Shown here piece by piece: positions 45,875-55,848 of a stretch of 64,000 nt of DNA. The DNA comes from Asparagopsis taxiformis. Taxonomy: Eukaryota > Rhodophyta > Florideophyceae > Bonnemaisoniales > Bonnemaisoniaceae. The position numbers and the translations under genes are program-made. The notes under the pieces were generated by a model, which ran no database searches, had not been told where the DNA came from, and worked only from the letters and a program-made list of their open reading frames with translations. The stretch lies in assembly GCA_030407315.1 (NCBI GenBank), contig JALQPE010001833.1:1-64000 (forward strand), read 5' to 3'. How positions within the stretch are numbered: the stretch's first letter is position 1; each line of letters starts with the position of its first letter.

Positions 45875-48357
45875 CCCTCACCGATGCGATGACGTCCGCG
45901 GGACGCTGCGCCAGATGATGCCCTTCGGCTCGGTCTTTGACTTCGAAACCGTCAGGAAGAGATGGCATACGGTCGTCGAACAGGAGGTCGTCTTCAGAAG
46001 GAGAGCCACGATCGATGTAACCGTCTTCATCGACTTCCACTCCTTCCGGAACAGTGAATGTAATTGTCACTTCGCGGACCCCCTTGCTTTCGACTTGGCC
46101 CTCGTCTGCACCCTGTTTGTCTTCCTCGTCCGAAGCGGTATGGACAGATTCTTGGTTGGAGGGAGTCGCACCAGCACGTTGGTTATCTTGGGGGACAATC
46201 TCAACGGCAGAATCGGGGGAACGGGCGGAGTCTTCGTCACCCTCATCACCGGAAACAGTGGCTTGTTGTTGATCGGTGGGTTTATCAACAACGGCCTGCT
46301 CTTCTTCCCCGGCGGATTGTTGTACCACAACCGGCTCTTCTTCCTCGAGGCGTGTGCTCCCCGTCGAGCGAAGTCGCTGTGAACGGCGGCGGATGCCATG
46401 CGAAGCAGGCTCATGTTCGACATTCCGCTGCTTCTTGTGAGTGAGTCTCACATTGGCAGCAGAAGGGCGGCGTTTGCGTCGAGCCTTAGTCTTCTTCTTC
46501 AATGTCGGATTGAAAAACTCTTTCAAGTTCGTTTCCAAATCCTGTAAACGCGTGGTTCTCCGTCGCATTCGAACCTCACTGCTCCGGTCGTCCCCTCTAT
46601 ACATTGCAATGGCATTGGTGAGATGCCATTGCAACTCCTTCGGCTGCTTAACCGACCCAATTGCCATCTCTGTGCTCAGAAATGACTTGCGCATAATACT
46701 CTTTGGGCGCCCAAACGCAGCGTACAGAGAATTTGCTATTGCAGTCACGCGACGGACGTATGTATAGAAGTCGTTCACGTCAAAGCGTCCATCCGGACGT
46801 CCACCATGAGCAGGGTTCAAGTACTCCGAAAGACCACGCAAGACGAAGACAAAGTTTTCTTCCAGCAACTCGCGCACTATCTTGTGGTCCAGGTGCGTTA
46901 TCCCAATCTCGTTGCGGCGCTCAGAATTGTTCAGCTCACGCAACACTTCGTCGAGAACAGGATGCTTCAGCGTTGCTATAGCCAAACGCGTCCACCGCCG
47001 GGCCGTGTTCGTTGAATTCATCATCCCCATGAACTGCGCCTCGAACAATGTTCGGATGACATCAGACTCACGCAAGTCGCCAGCGTTTTCCACGTTATTT
47101 GCAACAGCAATCGTACGGATGAACTGCTGGATGGACGACAAGATTCGAACCAGGGAGCGCTCCGTCAGTTGCGTCCCAGTCGTATGGTTCGACTCTGCAC
47201 TCTTGTGGATGATCTCATGAGGCTGAAGATCACTGTCGTCCTTGCGGCGAAGGTAGTACACATCCAGAGGCTGAGTAACCGAGCGCAAGCGGTTTGCGTC
47301 CTGTGGCAGCTTGGTTCTGTGCATACGGGTGAGGCGCGTGAAGTCATCCGCAATGCTATGCATAGCATTGAGACGATGCAGTCCGTCGATCACGGTCACG
47401 TTCGCATTGGCATGGAATTTGCCATTCTGGAACAGACGCGTGTCGGCGGACAGATGCGTGTTCTGCGACCTCAGCACCGTCACAGTGATACGCGAAGAAC
47501 TCACATACCCCACAGCCAACATATTGTTGCGCAGGTCCCCCACGTGGTCTTCTTTCACATCCCGAAGGGTCACGGCCGGTTCCACTAGCTGCCTCACCAA
47601 CACAGTCGCTCCTTCTCCGACGTAATCCGACGTCACAAACTTGGGCACCGTAATTTGCGTCCCCTGCTGCTCACGAATGCTTTCCGCCACCTCCGGTTCG
47701 TCGTCCACCTCGGTTACGTCCTGCGTAGTAGCTTCGGTGACGTTGGAGCGAGCAGGGTGCTTCGTGCCTCCACTGGAGGCTCTAGCAGAGCGAGCAGGGC
47801 GCTTCGTGCCTCCCGAAACCGGGACGGAGCGTGCTGGATGCTTCGTACCCCCCGAACCAGTGATTTCGCCTGCCGGACCGGTACTGGGCATCCGTCCCGA
47901 GCTGGCCTGGTTCGTCGCTGCGTTGAAGTTTGACGCTGCAGCAGGGGTACGAATGTCGCTAGGGCCATCCTCCGCAGCGGGGCGCATCATCCGAGTATCC
48001 CAAGGGTAAAAACGCCGCGGCGTATGCTCCACCCATCGTCTCCGGCGGTCCCTCGGCGCCATCAAACATGTACGGGAACGGGAGGTCCTTGAACTTGTCC
48101 TTAGTCGCAATGTTGCGCACGACGATATAGTCCGCCTCGTCGGTTTCCGGCAGCTTGTGGTTGTGCAGCGTGCGCGGAAGGCCAACATCGCCACCAGCAG
48201 TGCTCACCGAAGCCGTCCCAATATGCACAGCCGCACCGTCCACGTCCGCAAACAAGTCGACATCGACGCCGCGCTTGAGTCCGCGCGACTCCGCTGACGC
48301 GCTCACTTGATCGCCGCAAACCGTTGAAAACAAACTGCTGAAATGCGTATCCGCCAT
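45816..48357 (-). pseudogene. ParB-like nuclease-domain protein, frameshifted
   Basis: Likely start ATG at 48357 (MADTHFSSLF). The first ~120 codons lie in one frame until about 48.0 kb; the rest is a long frame ending at 45816. Residues ~115-170 contain a short repeat (GGTKHPARS, GGTKRPARS, GGTKHPARS). The ParB/sulfiredoxin-like domain follows (~200-290): NNMLAVGYVSSSRITVTV and NVTVIDGLHRLNAMHS, the latter the signature I/VDG.HR motif. The C-terminal third is Lys/Arg-rich, then strongly acidic. ParB-fold domains bind or cut DNA, and in phage and transposons often accompany methyltransferases. The final frame runs into the dioxygenase-like region, so the two may have been one polyprotein gene. 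Frame changes mean decay, sequence error or unseen introns. Confidence 0.65.
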
Positions 48358-48710
48358 GGTTGTTGAGTTGGAAAGGAAAAGAGATGGTTGACGTTGACGT
48401 ATTGGAGTGATGTGGATGGTAGGTTTCACGTTAAGTTGAAGAATGGTCGTGAACGCCAATCGCTGGAAATAATAACACAATACAACCGAAATTTTGTTAG
48501 GTACACACCTATCGTGACCGCTGGAATGCAAGAGAGGCAATCGAGATGTGAGTGTCCGTTCGGAACGGGCCCGAGTCGGGCTCTCGAAACCTGACGAGGT
48601 GGCGTGAAGCAGGCAGTGTCCTTGATGTGTAATGTGTTAAAATTACAGCTGTCAAGCTAGGCGGCTTTTGGGCGGCTGCGAGCACCTCTTTATCCGGGGG
48701 ACACCCTGAT
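48358..48710. other. Divergent intergenic region, left half
   Basis: Lies between the leftward ParB-like gene and repeat R2. No gene or TATA box identified with confidence. Confidence 0.35.
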
Positions 48711-48885
48711 TTGAGTTAAAATTTGGGCTATTCTCAAAAACATGCACATGTGAACATGTTTTTGAGATGGGGATGTGCCGTACGGCACAATCGACCGCCC
48801 AAATCGATGTTTTTTGCAATATTTTTTCTGCCCGAAATATTACAATTTCTGGGCTGGCCAGCAATGCATCTGAGCTGGACATCCC
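48711..48885 (+). repeat. ~200-bp repeat, copy R2 (+)
   Basis: Same two palindromes and same right half as R1. Its left edge (CCCTGATTTGAGTTAAAAT) matches R3 rather than R1. It sits between the two divergent coding blocks. Confidence 0.9.
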
Positions 48886-49234
48886 CATGTCCAGTGGCCG
48901 TCCGGATGTCGCTCACCTGGTAAGCGTGATGCACCTGTGACAACCTATGTGACTGCAGTCACAGCCGCCACGGCGGCCGTGCAGTACAACACTCAAAGAC
49001 AGGGAATCACAATCTTTTTAAAATTTTTTTCTACCACGTATCCGTCACAACTTATTACCTACACCGGTTACGGGTTTCAAGACCTTTCCAGTGCTGTGTA
49101 CCCGTATACTCTGTTCCGTTCGATATCAACCAGTGTTCCTCACGAAAGAGTGCAAACGTCACGAGATACGTCGTCAAATTTGACTGTCTCGCCGAGCGGT
49201 CGCCATCCTGTACCGAATTTCCACTCATTCCATT
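48886..49234. other. Upstream region of the rightward coding block
   Basis: Contains GGCCGTCCGGATGTC at the repeat edge and a short AT-rich stretch near 49015. No clear promoter motif. Confidence 0.35.
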
Positions 49235-50480
49235 ATGACGAATAAGCGCAGGCGCAACAGCAATCCGATCGTTGACGACGCAACCGTGCCAATTCTGCGC
49301 GAACCCGCTAGCCCTTGGGAGGATTCTAGTGACATGGGTACACGTCGAAACGTAGGTCGCGCCGCCCGCGAAACTACTCTCGCTGGCAAAGACTTCCTCC
49401 GCCTCTTGCTGGATTTCTTCGCCCACTCAAGTTTCGCAGACTTGACGGACAAGCCGGGAGGTTTCACATACGCGGACCTTGGCGCTTGGGTTGCGCAGGG
49501 CACGGAAGAACAATTTGCGGCGCTGCAAGGTCGACTCAGCATGGCCTTCAGCGGTCGTTCGAAGAATGCTGGAGTCGAGGCGGATGTTGCCGAAATCGTC
49601 ATGGCAGAGATGAACGTTGAGCGAGCCAAGCAGATTGTTCGTCTGGCATTACCGATTGCCGAGTTTTCAAGACAGGATGAGCGTATCGGGCAATGGGTTG
49701 AGCACTGCATCCTTTCTGGGATCGTGCCGCAGACCTTCCTTATTGGATGTAACATGCTTCCTTCGCCACTACAGGCGCCGCAGCGCGGGGAACCAAGCGC
49801 CTTCGTTCTTGCTCCACCGGAAACGTTCGAGGTATTGATGTATTTCCAAGCGTTGTCTATCATCCGAAATCACAACAAGAACCTGCCGCGTCGCCGAATA
49901 GGCGACGCGGCCGAAGAGGGGAACAAAGCCGCACGCGTCCCAGCCCATCGGAAAAGCACTAATCGAGCTTGTTACGTGGTTCAAGTTTTATACCATGCTT
50001 GGACCGATGTGGCCTTCGCCGCAAAGTTTTCCAGCTTCGAAGAGTTGATGGCGCCGTACATCATTTTCGACAGCAGTGAGCATTGGTTTGACGTGCTCGA
50101 TGAAGGTCTATTCGCACCGATGGAGCAGAAGCTAGATCTCTACCACGACAAAGCTCCCCTATCTCATCCTGATGGATATGGTGGAAAAGTAGAGACAAGA
50201 ACCAGTGCGCAGCACAGTGCATTTAGGGACCTTGTGAGGAAGTTCTTCGACCGGTTGCAGTTTCTTATCGTCAACCCGGACCTGTACACCTGGCCGGAGT
50301 CCGACCGCTGGGGGGCGCTGGAAATATACTTGTCCAGCGGAAATCCGGACAAGCTGACAGCGTACTTTGACACCCTCGACGAAGACGTTATGGCTGTCCT
50401 CCGCCCGGCACCACAAGCCGCGGACGCAGAAAAGGTCCCCAAGCCGGTTGATGACACTCCCACTCGTCGCAACACAGGAG
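49235..50480 (+). pseudogene. Unknown N-terminal domain preceding the DNA methyltransferase
   Basis: ATG 49235 (in ATTATGACGAATAAG) opens a frame of ~415 believable codons with a basic N-terminus (MTNKRRRNSN), then a mostly helical soluble region (LRLLLDFFAHSSFADLTD, FEVLMYFQALSIIRNHN, FRDLVRKFFDRLQFLI). No domain is recognised. At a purine run near 50480 (CACAGGAGGGAGAGG) the frame stops making sense and the methyltransferase frame takes over, so the two were probably one gene, separated here by a 1-nt change. The formal frame ends at 50578. Confidence 0.6.
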
Positions 50481-51455
50481 GGAGAGGTTTGGTTCCGTCG
50501 ACAAGACACACAACCAGGCTTCAACTTGGACCGAGAACACGTGCCCATCACGGGCAACGTTCAGCTCATTCTGACTGATCCGCCCTACAATGTTCGTCGG
50601 AAGAGGAACGATTCCAACTCTTCGTACGACAGGCTAACTGCAGAAGATATGCAGGCTAGCATCGAAGTGTTTGACGAGCTGTTGCGCCCCGGTGGCCACG
50701 GCATCGTGTTCTGCTCCGTTTTGCAGTTCTACGAATGGTTCCATTACTTGGAAACGTACAAAGGACCGCAGTCCGAAGGCCCAACCGATGATGCTGCCAG
50801 TGATGACGGGTCGGATGAAGAAGAGGTTACGTCCATGAATTCGGACTCCGAAGCATCGCAGCACAGTGGCGAAGAAAGTGCGGATGAGGAGGAGGACGAG
50901 GAGGAGGAGGACGTCGTTCGGAATTCAGTTTTCTTCGTTGACGAGGTACCTCTGTTGTTTGTCCGACTACCTGGGCACCTCTATCAAATGCCGGGGCGGA
51001 AGAGGTACCAACGCATGAACATGGCAGAGGTCGCTATCCACTTCTGGAAGCGAGGTGTTCCGTTCAAGACTGGAAGCGAGATGGTGGCCTATAGGAACCA
51101 CGGATACATGGACGGCACGTACCCGGCGTGGTGCAACGTCACCATCAATATGCCCGCCATCGATTCGAATGAGATGGTGTGGCGAACAAGGAGCACAACC
51201 GGTGCTACGGTCAGAGTTCGTGCAGAGCAGAAGAGCGTCGCTCTCATGATGGAGTTGATCAGCCAGCATTCACAGCCTGGTGATATTGTTGTCGATCCAT
51301 CCTCTGGCACTTTCGCAACGGGAAAAGCAGCTATGAGCTTGCCTGAGCACCGTGTTTTCGTCGGCAGTGACATGGACAAATTGTGTGTGGCACGATCGCT
51401 TCCAAAGCTGTGTGCTCTCATGTCACGTGTAATTCTTTCAAAAACACTGACATGA
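50470..51455 (+). pseudogene. Beta-class amino DNA methyltransferase (DPPY), frame linked to neighbours
   Basis: Motif IV comes first, VQLILTDPPYNVRR, and the SAM-binding motif I last, IVVDPSSGTFATGKAA (~300), followed by VFVGSDMD. That circular order is typical of beta-class N6-adenine/N4-cytosine DNA methyltransferases. LLRPGGHGIVFCS matches motif V-like sequence. Between them lies a ~45-residue acidic insert (EESADEEEDEEEEDVV), unlike bacterial enzymes and suited to a nuclear protein. Motif I is slightly degenerate (DPSSGT instead of DPFxGSGT). The frame opens without its own convincing ATG and ends (TGA 51455) overlapping the SET frame, so a single polyprotein with two frameshifts is likely. 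Predicted to methylate DNA amino groups; base specificity cannot be read. Confidence 0.75.
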
Positions 51456-52255
51456 GGGTCACGACAGAAGCGAAACAGAGTGCTGAGAAGTTCTTGGCGT
51501 CCCCCTCTGTCACGATGCGTACACAGAGGGAACGGAGGATCATCGAACCCCCACCTGGCCTTCCCCTGTACCAGAGGTTCCCGAAATATATTCGGCAGTA
51601 CCTCTGGCAGCTGTGCCCAGAGTCGATTGCGTCGCACGAGCACATGGAAAAACCGGTACATTATTGGCCACCTTCCCTGCGCCGCTGGTTGCAAACTGAA
51701 AACCCTCGCGTGATGCGGGCACACGATTGTGTTGCGAAAAAATTGAGCGTTCGACCATCGCTGATTAAGCATCCAAATGCAGGAAGAGGGCTCTTCGCTG
51801 AACAGACATTTAATGTTGGCGACGAAGTATGTGCATACTACGGAACTGTTGTGTACTCTGATATGAGCAAGGAGTCGATGAGGTTCGCGTACGGAGAGGG
51901 TCACATGGCGATAACGAAGGAAACATTCTTGATGTATGCCATCAAGCTGTATGCAACAGCAGAGGACGACGAAAACATCGAGCATCCAATTTGGATTGTT
52001 CCGGCTCCGTTCTGTTCGGCGCAGTTCATCAACGACCCGCGGTATTTGCGAGGTGAGGACACTCCGGCGGAAGACACCAGGCAGATGGCCAACGTCGAGT
52101 TTGTCGAGAACTACAGCAGCGGTTCGACGGGGAAGAAGCTCAAGGCGAAGGACCTAGAAAATCCGAAGATCATTGTAGTACGTGCAATCCGCGATATCTG
52201 TCCGGGGCAGGAGCTCTACGTTCATTATGGGACAGCGTTTAGAGCATGGAATTAG
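51383..52255 (+). CDS. SET-domain protein
   Basis: A frame of ~290 codons to TAG 52255; the first ~25 codons overlap the methyltransferase frame and may not be used (an ATG is present within ACACTGACATGAGG near 51452). The SET core spans ~150-285: GRGLFAEQTFNVGDEVCAYYG, then FINDPRYL, ANVEFVENYSSG (position of the usual NHxCxPN), and ICPGQELYVHYGTAF. The fold uses S-adenosylmethionine to methylate lysines, usually on histones. The asparagine-histidine motif is divergent, so activity is uncertain. No pre-SET zinc cluster is seen. Its position directly behind the DNA methyltransferase suggests a fused or co-expressed chromatin-modifying unit. Confidence 0.78.
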   Translation: MCGTIASKAVCSHVTCNSFKNTDMRVTTEAKQSAEKFLASPSVTMRTQRERRIIEPPPGLPLYQRFPKYIRQYLWQLCPESIASHEHMEKPVHYWPPSLRRWLQTENPRVMRAHDCVAKKLSVRPSLIKHPNAGRGLFAEQTFNVGDEVCAYYGTVVYSDMSKESMRFAYGEGHMAITKETFLMYAIKLYATAEDDENIEHPIWIVPAPFCSAQFINDPRYLRGEDTPAEDTRQMANVEFVENYSSGSTGKKLKAKDLENPKIIVVRAIRDICPGQELYVHYGTAFRAWN

Positions 52256-52484
52256 GGTCACGAAAGATGTTTTCATTTCGACTACAAATAAAGCCACGTT
52301 CCAGAGTTGAAGTATATCATATAATGCAGCATGTCCAGCCACCATTAGTCCAGGGTGAAACCTATTGAGCAGTACTCGCCTGTCGAAAACCAATCGTTCA
52401 CACTCTAGGTGCACTTCGTCCGAGCAGTGAACCTGACTGCTTGGTTGCTGTTATGCGTGCAGATGCAAAATACAAGACCAAGTT
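52256..52484. other. Short intergenic region
   Basis: An AATAAA polyadenylation-like signal (52286-52291) lies about 30 bp after the SET stop. Nothing else recognised. Confidence 0.5.
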
Positions 52485-52695
52485 GAAATGGACGCCCGGT
52501 GGATGTCCAGCTCAGTTGCATTGCTGTCCAGCCCAGAAATTCTACAATTCAGGGCAGAAAAAATATTGCAAAAAACATCGATTTCAGCGGGTCGATTGTG
52601 CCGTACGGCACACCCCCATCTCAAAAACATGTTCACATGTGCATGTTTTTGAGAATAGCCCAAATTTTAATTCAAATCAGGACGTCTTCCGGACA
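52485..52695 (-). repeat. ~200-bp repeat, copy R3 (-)
   Basis: Inverted copy of R1/R2, keeping the CTCAAAAACATG hairpin and the GTGCCGTACGGCAC palindrome. With R2 it forms inverted repeats around 48.9-52.4 kb; with R1 it brackets the whole 44.1-52.5 kb block. Confidence 0.9.
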
Positions 52696-52914
52696 TAGGG
52701 GTGCTCGCGGCCTAGCTCGACAGCTGTAATTGTACCTCATTAAATACTGTTGATGACTGCCTACCGTATACAATCTGGGCTGTTGGCGTATTCTCCGGTA
52801 CTTGACCTGACCTGAACGTTCATCGCAGACTGTTGTGGTTACCGACACTATACAGCAATTTTTTTTGTATCTCGTGCAACTCAATCCTTCCATCGCTTCC
52901 GGGAAGGCTTCATT

Positions 52915-55200
52915 ATGCCGCCGCGTATTGCGAAGAAAGCTCCAAAGCCTCCGGGCCTCCAGAAAAACCGGTCAGCAGCTGCTGTATCGAGTGCCCGACA
53001 ATCCCGTGCGAAGAAGCGGTCTGGGCCTACCGGCAGCATTGAACCGCGGTCCGGTAGTCGCAAGACGGACCGGCGCAGAACTGGGGATCCGCAGCGAGAA
53101 AGTGAGGAAGGAGGAACGGCGCGGAGAGAGATGGGGCTTGACCGAGGCAAGCGTGCTCGCAGGGACAGTGAACATCATGATGATGACATGATAGTGGCTC
53201 AAAACATGTTGGAATTGCGGCAGAGTGCTATGGCAAAGGTAGTTCCTCCCGGGTTGGCAGATGCGGAGGTGCTGCAGACGGAGTCCCAGCCGGGGGTTCG
53301 CGAGACACTGGAGGCTGTGACCCCCACTGCGCCAACTATGCCGAGTACATCAGCCCCAGCAGGTAATGCAGGCAGGGACCCGAGGATAGCGGCAAGGGAT
53401 GTTGTTTCTGAGCAACGTTCACAGGATGCCAACTATCATCGGCGGTCAGGTGGTACTGAGGGGAGAGAGCAGCCGGAGTGCGGGCCTCGTCACAACAGAC
53501 TGTCATTGGTGCCAAATATGCGCGTAACGCCCCCGCGACGTCAGGCATTTGCCGATGGAGGACATCATATTCCCGATAGCGTGCGAGATGGGGGGACGGT
53601 GAGGGCAGAGAGGTTGCATCCGCCGGAATCCATCGATTTAATGGCGAGTCGCATCAATGCGCAGAAGAAGAAGATCGCGGAGCTGGAAAAAAAAGTGTTT
53701 AGCCAGGACATAGCAAACAAGGCGCTCACCACGGAGATTGTTGCGTTGGAGGCTAAGGTGAAGACTCTGCAGGCGGAAAATGCCAGCCTTACTGCAATTG
53801 CGAGAACAGGTAGAATCAGTGATCACGGTGGCGGTAAGTCGAAAATACAGAAAGCCATTCCTGTGAAATACCTTGGAGTTCTTAGGGCGGTTGAGGAAAA
53901 CCTGACAAAGTGGTGCAAGAACGAGACTATGGAGCTGGACCCTATAGCGGAACAAACGCAGAGACGTTGGACTGGACGTACCATCGAGGTAGAGCCGGTA
54001 GAAGGGGCACTTTGGAGCGAAAACGGTGTAGGATATATTGCTACCCCTCCGGGCTATATCATCAAGAATCTGCAGTGGTATACACCTTCGTACAGAGACG
54101 AGAGTGATCTGCTGAATGACTTGGTGCGACACGTACTGCGTCAAAGTCCGTGGTGTGATGTGTTTTCCGATGAGGAGCAGCGTGTGTGCTGTCAAGAGGC
54201 TGTGGCGGGGAGCAAGGAATTGAAAGTGAAGGTGACGCAGAAACTGTCCGACGTGATGAGTGCACGGAAGCGTAATGCGAGGGACAGATTGTTCGGTTCG
54301 CTGGGGTACACGAAATTAATGTCTAGATGCACGATGCTGACGACGCGAGCTGAGATGGACGAGCGAGAGGAACAAAAGCGCGAAGCGTCTGAGAAGCTTT
54401 TGAAACGGGAAAGTAACGGTGATTTGGATATGGGGAGGTGGCGAACGGCACCGTTCTCAGAGCTGCGATACAGCAAAGGCTTGGTTCCTGACAGCTTCGA
54501 AATGGAAGTGAATGGTGATGCATGGTTTAACAACCGAGTAGCTGTGAATGTGCTGGACATCTTCAGGGGTTATTCGATACGACCAGAACAAGTAATGGAC
54601 ATAGAGACGAGCATACTAACGCTGGCGCGCCTGGATGCTTGGCTAGTGGCTACTGTGGAGTGTTTGGATGAACCGAAGGGGAAAGGAGGTGCACGGCAGA
54701 AGGAGTTTACAAGGCGGTACAGTCAATATGTGGGGGTAGCTTTTCAGCAATTAGTTGGTATGGTGGTGTACTGCATGTCTTGTCTCCAAGGCTCGCAAGC
54801 AAGGGAACAAACGGACGTCGTCGAGAGCGAACAGCGGACTAGTGCACAGTCACGGCATGTGTTTGCAAGCCGTACTGTGACGAGAGAGGCTGTTGAAGTG
54901 TGGCAAAGCGGAGAGGGGTCTGGAATTGTTCATGTCGTTGATGATGTAAACCGCTGCTCATCACTTGTTCTAGTGTCCGAGGATTGGATTCAATCGCATA
55001 TTACGTCAAACCTCGGTGCTGTAATGGATTGTGTGATTGCGCAAGGACTAATTGGCGCAGAACTTTTCGTCGTTGACCCATATGCTGGACACCTGAGTGC
55101 AAACCTGAATGTAGAAATCAATGCCCCACAGTATGGGGGCATGGAGCGGCGCCATGCAGCCACTGCTGATAACGGTTTTGGCGTAATGGAGGATGGTTGA
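52915..55200 (+). CDS. Large coiled-coil protein of unknown family
   Basis: ATG 52915, 761 codons, uninterrupted. Residues 1-100 are basic (Lys/Arg/Ser/Pro) with nuclear-localisation-like runs; 100-235 are disordered; a coiled coil follows (~240-300: INAQKKKIAELEKKVF, EIVALEAKVKTLQAENAS). Residues ~310-740 look globular, with a conserved-looking Trp/Tyr-rich segment (GVGYIATPPGYIIKNLQWYTPSY) and a second one (ELFVVDPYAGHLSANLN) near the end. I recognise no domain. It follows repeat R3 and precedes a second GTTC..GAAC motif array, so it may be a DNA-binding protein of a mobile element. The intact frame contrasts with the frameshifted genes to its left. Confidence 0.7.
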   Translation: MPPRIAKKAPKPPGLQKNRSAAAVSSARQSRAKKRSGPTGSIEPRSGSRKTDRRRTGDPQRESEEGGTARREMGLDRGKRARRDSEHHDDDMIVAQNMLELRQSAMAKVVPPGLADAEVLQTESQPGVRETLEAVTPTAPTMPSTSAPAGNAGRDPRIAARDVVSEQRSQDANYHRRSGGTEGREQPECGPRHNRLSLVPNMRVTPPRRQAFADGGHHIPDSVRDGGTVRAERLHPPESIDLMASRINAQKKKIAELEKKVFSQDIANKALTTEIVALEAKVKTLQAENASLTAIARTGRISDHGGGKSKIQKAIPVKYLGVLRAVEENLTKWCKNETMELDPIAEQTQRRWTGRTIEVEPVEGALWSENGVGYIATPPGYIIKNLQWYTPSYRDESDLLNDLVRHVLRQSPWCDVFSDEEQRVCCQEAVAGSKELKVKVTQKLSDVMSARKRNARDRLFGSLGYTKLMSRCTMLTTRAEMDEREEQKREASEKLLKRESNGDLDMGRWRTAPFSELRYSKGLVPDSFEMEVNGDAWFNNRVAVNVLDIFRGYSIRPEQVMDIETSILTLARLDAWLVATVECLDEPKGKGGARQKEFTRRYSQYVGVAFQQLVGMVVYCMSCLQGSQAREQTDVVESEQRTSAQSRHVFASRTVTREAVEVWQSGEGSGIVHVVDDVNRCSSLVLVSEDWIQSHITSNLGAVMDCVIAQGLIGAELFVVDPYAGHLSANLNVEINAPQYGGMERRHAATADNGFGVMEDG

Positions 55201-55264
55201 AATTAGTGCAGTAAATGTGACGTTGGCTAGAAGGCTTATCATGTAGTACATTATCAATAGAGTG

Positions 55265-55795
55265 CTACGATTTAGATTTATTCTTCTTCATTATCATCTG
55301 TGAACTGGTAATCAGTGTTGGTGTAGAAGCGGTTGAGATAGAAACGGTGGTCCGACCAGTGCATTTGTTTCGTAAATGGCTTGACTGAAAGTTACTTCGT
55401 ACGATGTGCACGGTGCCAGATATAGTAGATGCAGGAATGAGGTCAAACCAAGGACCACCTGCACTGTGGGATGCAGTGTCATTGCTGTCAACGGATCCGT
55501 TGTCCGGGTCCCATGTGGACCACTTTAAACAAATGCACCCAAGTGATTTTTCCACAGCGGTTTTTGGGGCAAAGCAGGTCATATACTGAACGAAAGCGAG
55601 TTCTACAGGTTGAAACAGGTTTGGAGACTGCAGGCGTACCAGTGCCAGGACGCGCCCTACCCATATGGTTCTGTAGTCATCGGCAGTTCCGGAGATGACG
55701 ACAAAGGAGTACTGCGATCTCTTTGCGGGGCCGAATGATGAAGTTGCAAAGACGCGCTGCTGCTTGTGCCTCGACACGTTTGTGGGGCGAAGCAT
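55265..55795 (-). CDS. Short reverse-strand protein, possible transposon-protein fragment
   Basis: A 176-codon reverse frame. The middle reads like a beta-rich domain (SQYSFVVISGTADDYRTIWVGRVLALVRL, VELAFVQYM, CLKWSTWDPD, GTVHIVRSNF). A segment of this style (…WxGRVLxLxRL…ELAFVxY…LKW…) occurs at the C-termini of some Plavaka/KDZ-type transposon proteins, so it may be the 3' remnant of such a gene. The tail is Ser/Thr/Lys-rich. No upstream exon was found in the motif array to its right. Confidence 0.45.
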   Translation of the reverse strand: MLRPTNVSRHKQQRVFATSSFGPAKRSQYSFVVISGTADDYRTIWVGRVLALVRLQSPNLFQPVELAFVQYMTCFAPKTAVEKSLGCICLKWSTWDPDNGSVDSNDTASHSAGGPWFDLIPASTISGTVHIVRSNFQSSHLRNKCTGRTTVSISTASTPTLITSSQMIMKKNKSKS

Positions 55796-55848
55796 GCCAC
55801 TGTGCGGGTCAAAGTCGTCGGCATCTGCACTAGGAGGGCATGAAGGTT

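Noticed and set aside
50470..51455. Bacterial contamination as the source of the DPPY methyltransferase
   Set aside because: It is embedded between a SET domain and eukaryotic repeats, carries an acidic insert, and lacks restriction-enzyme neighbours.
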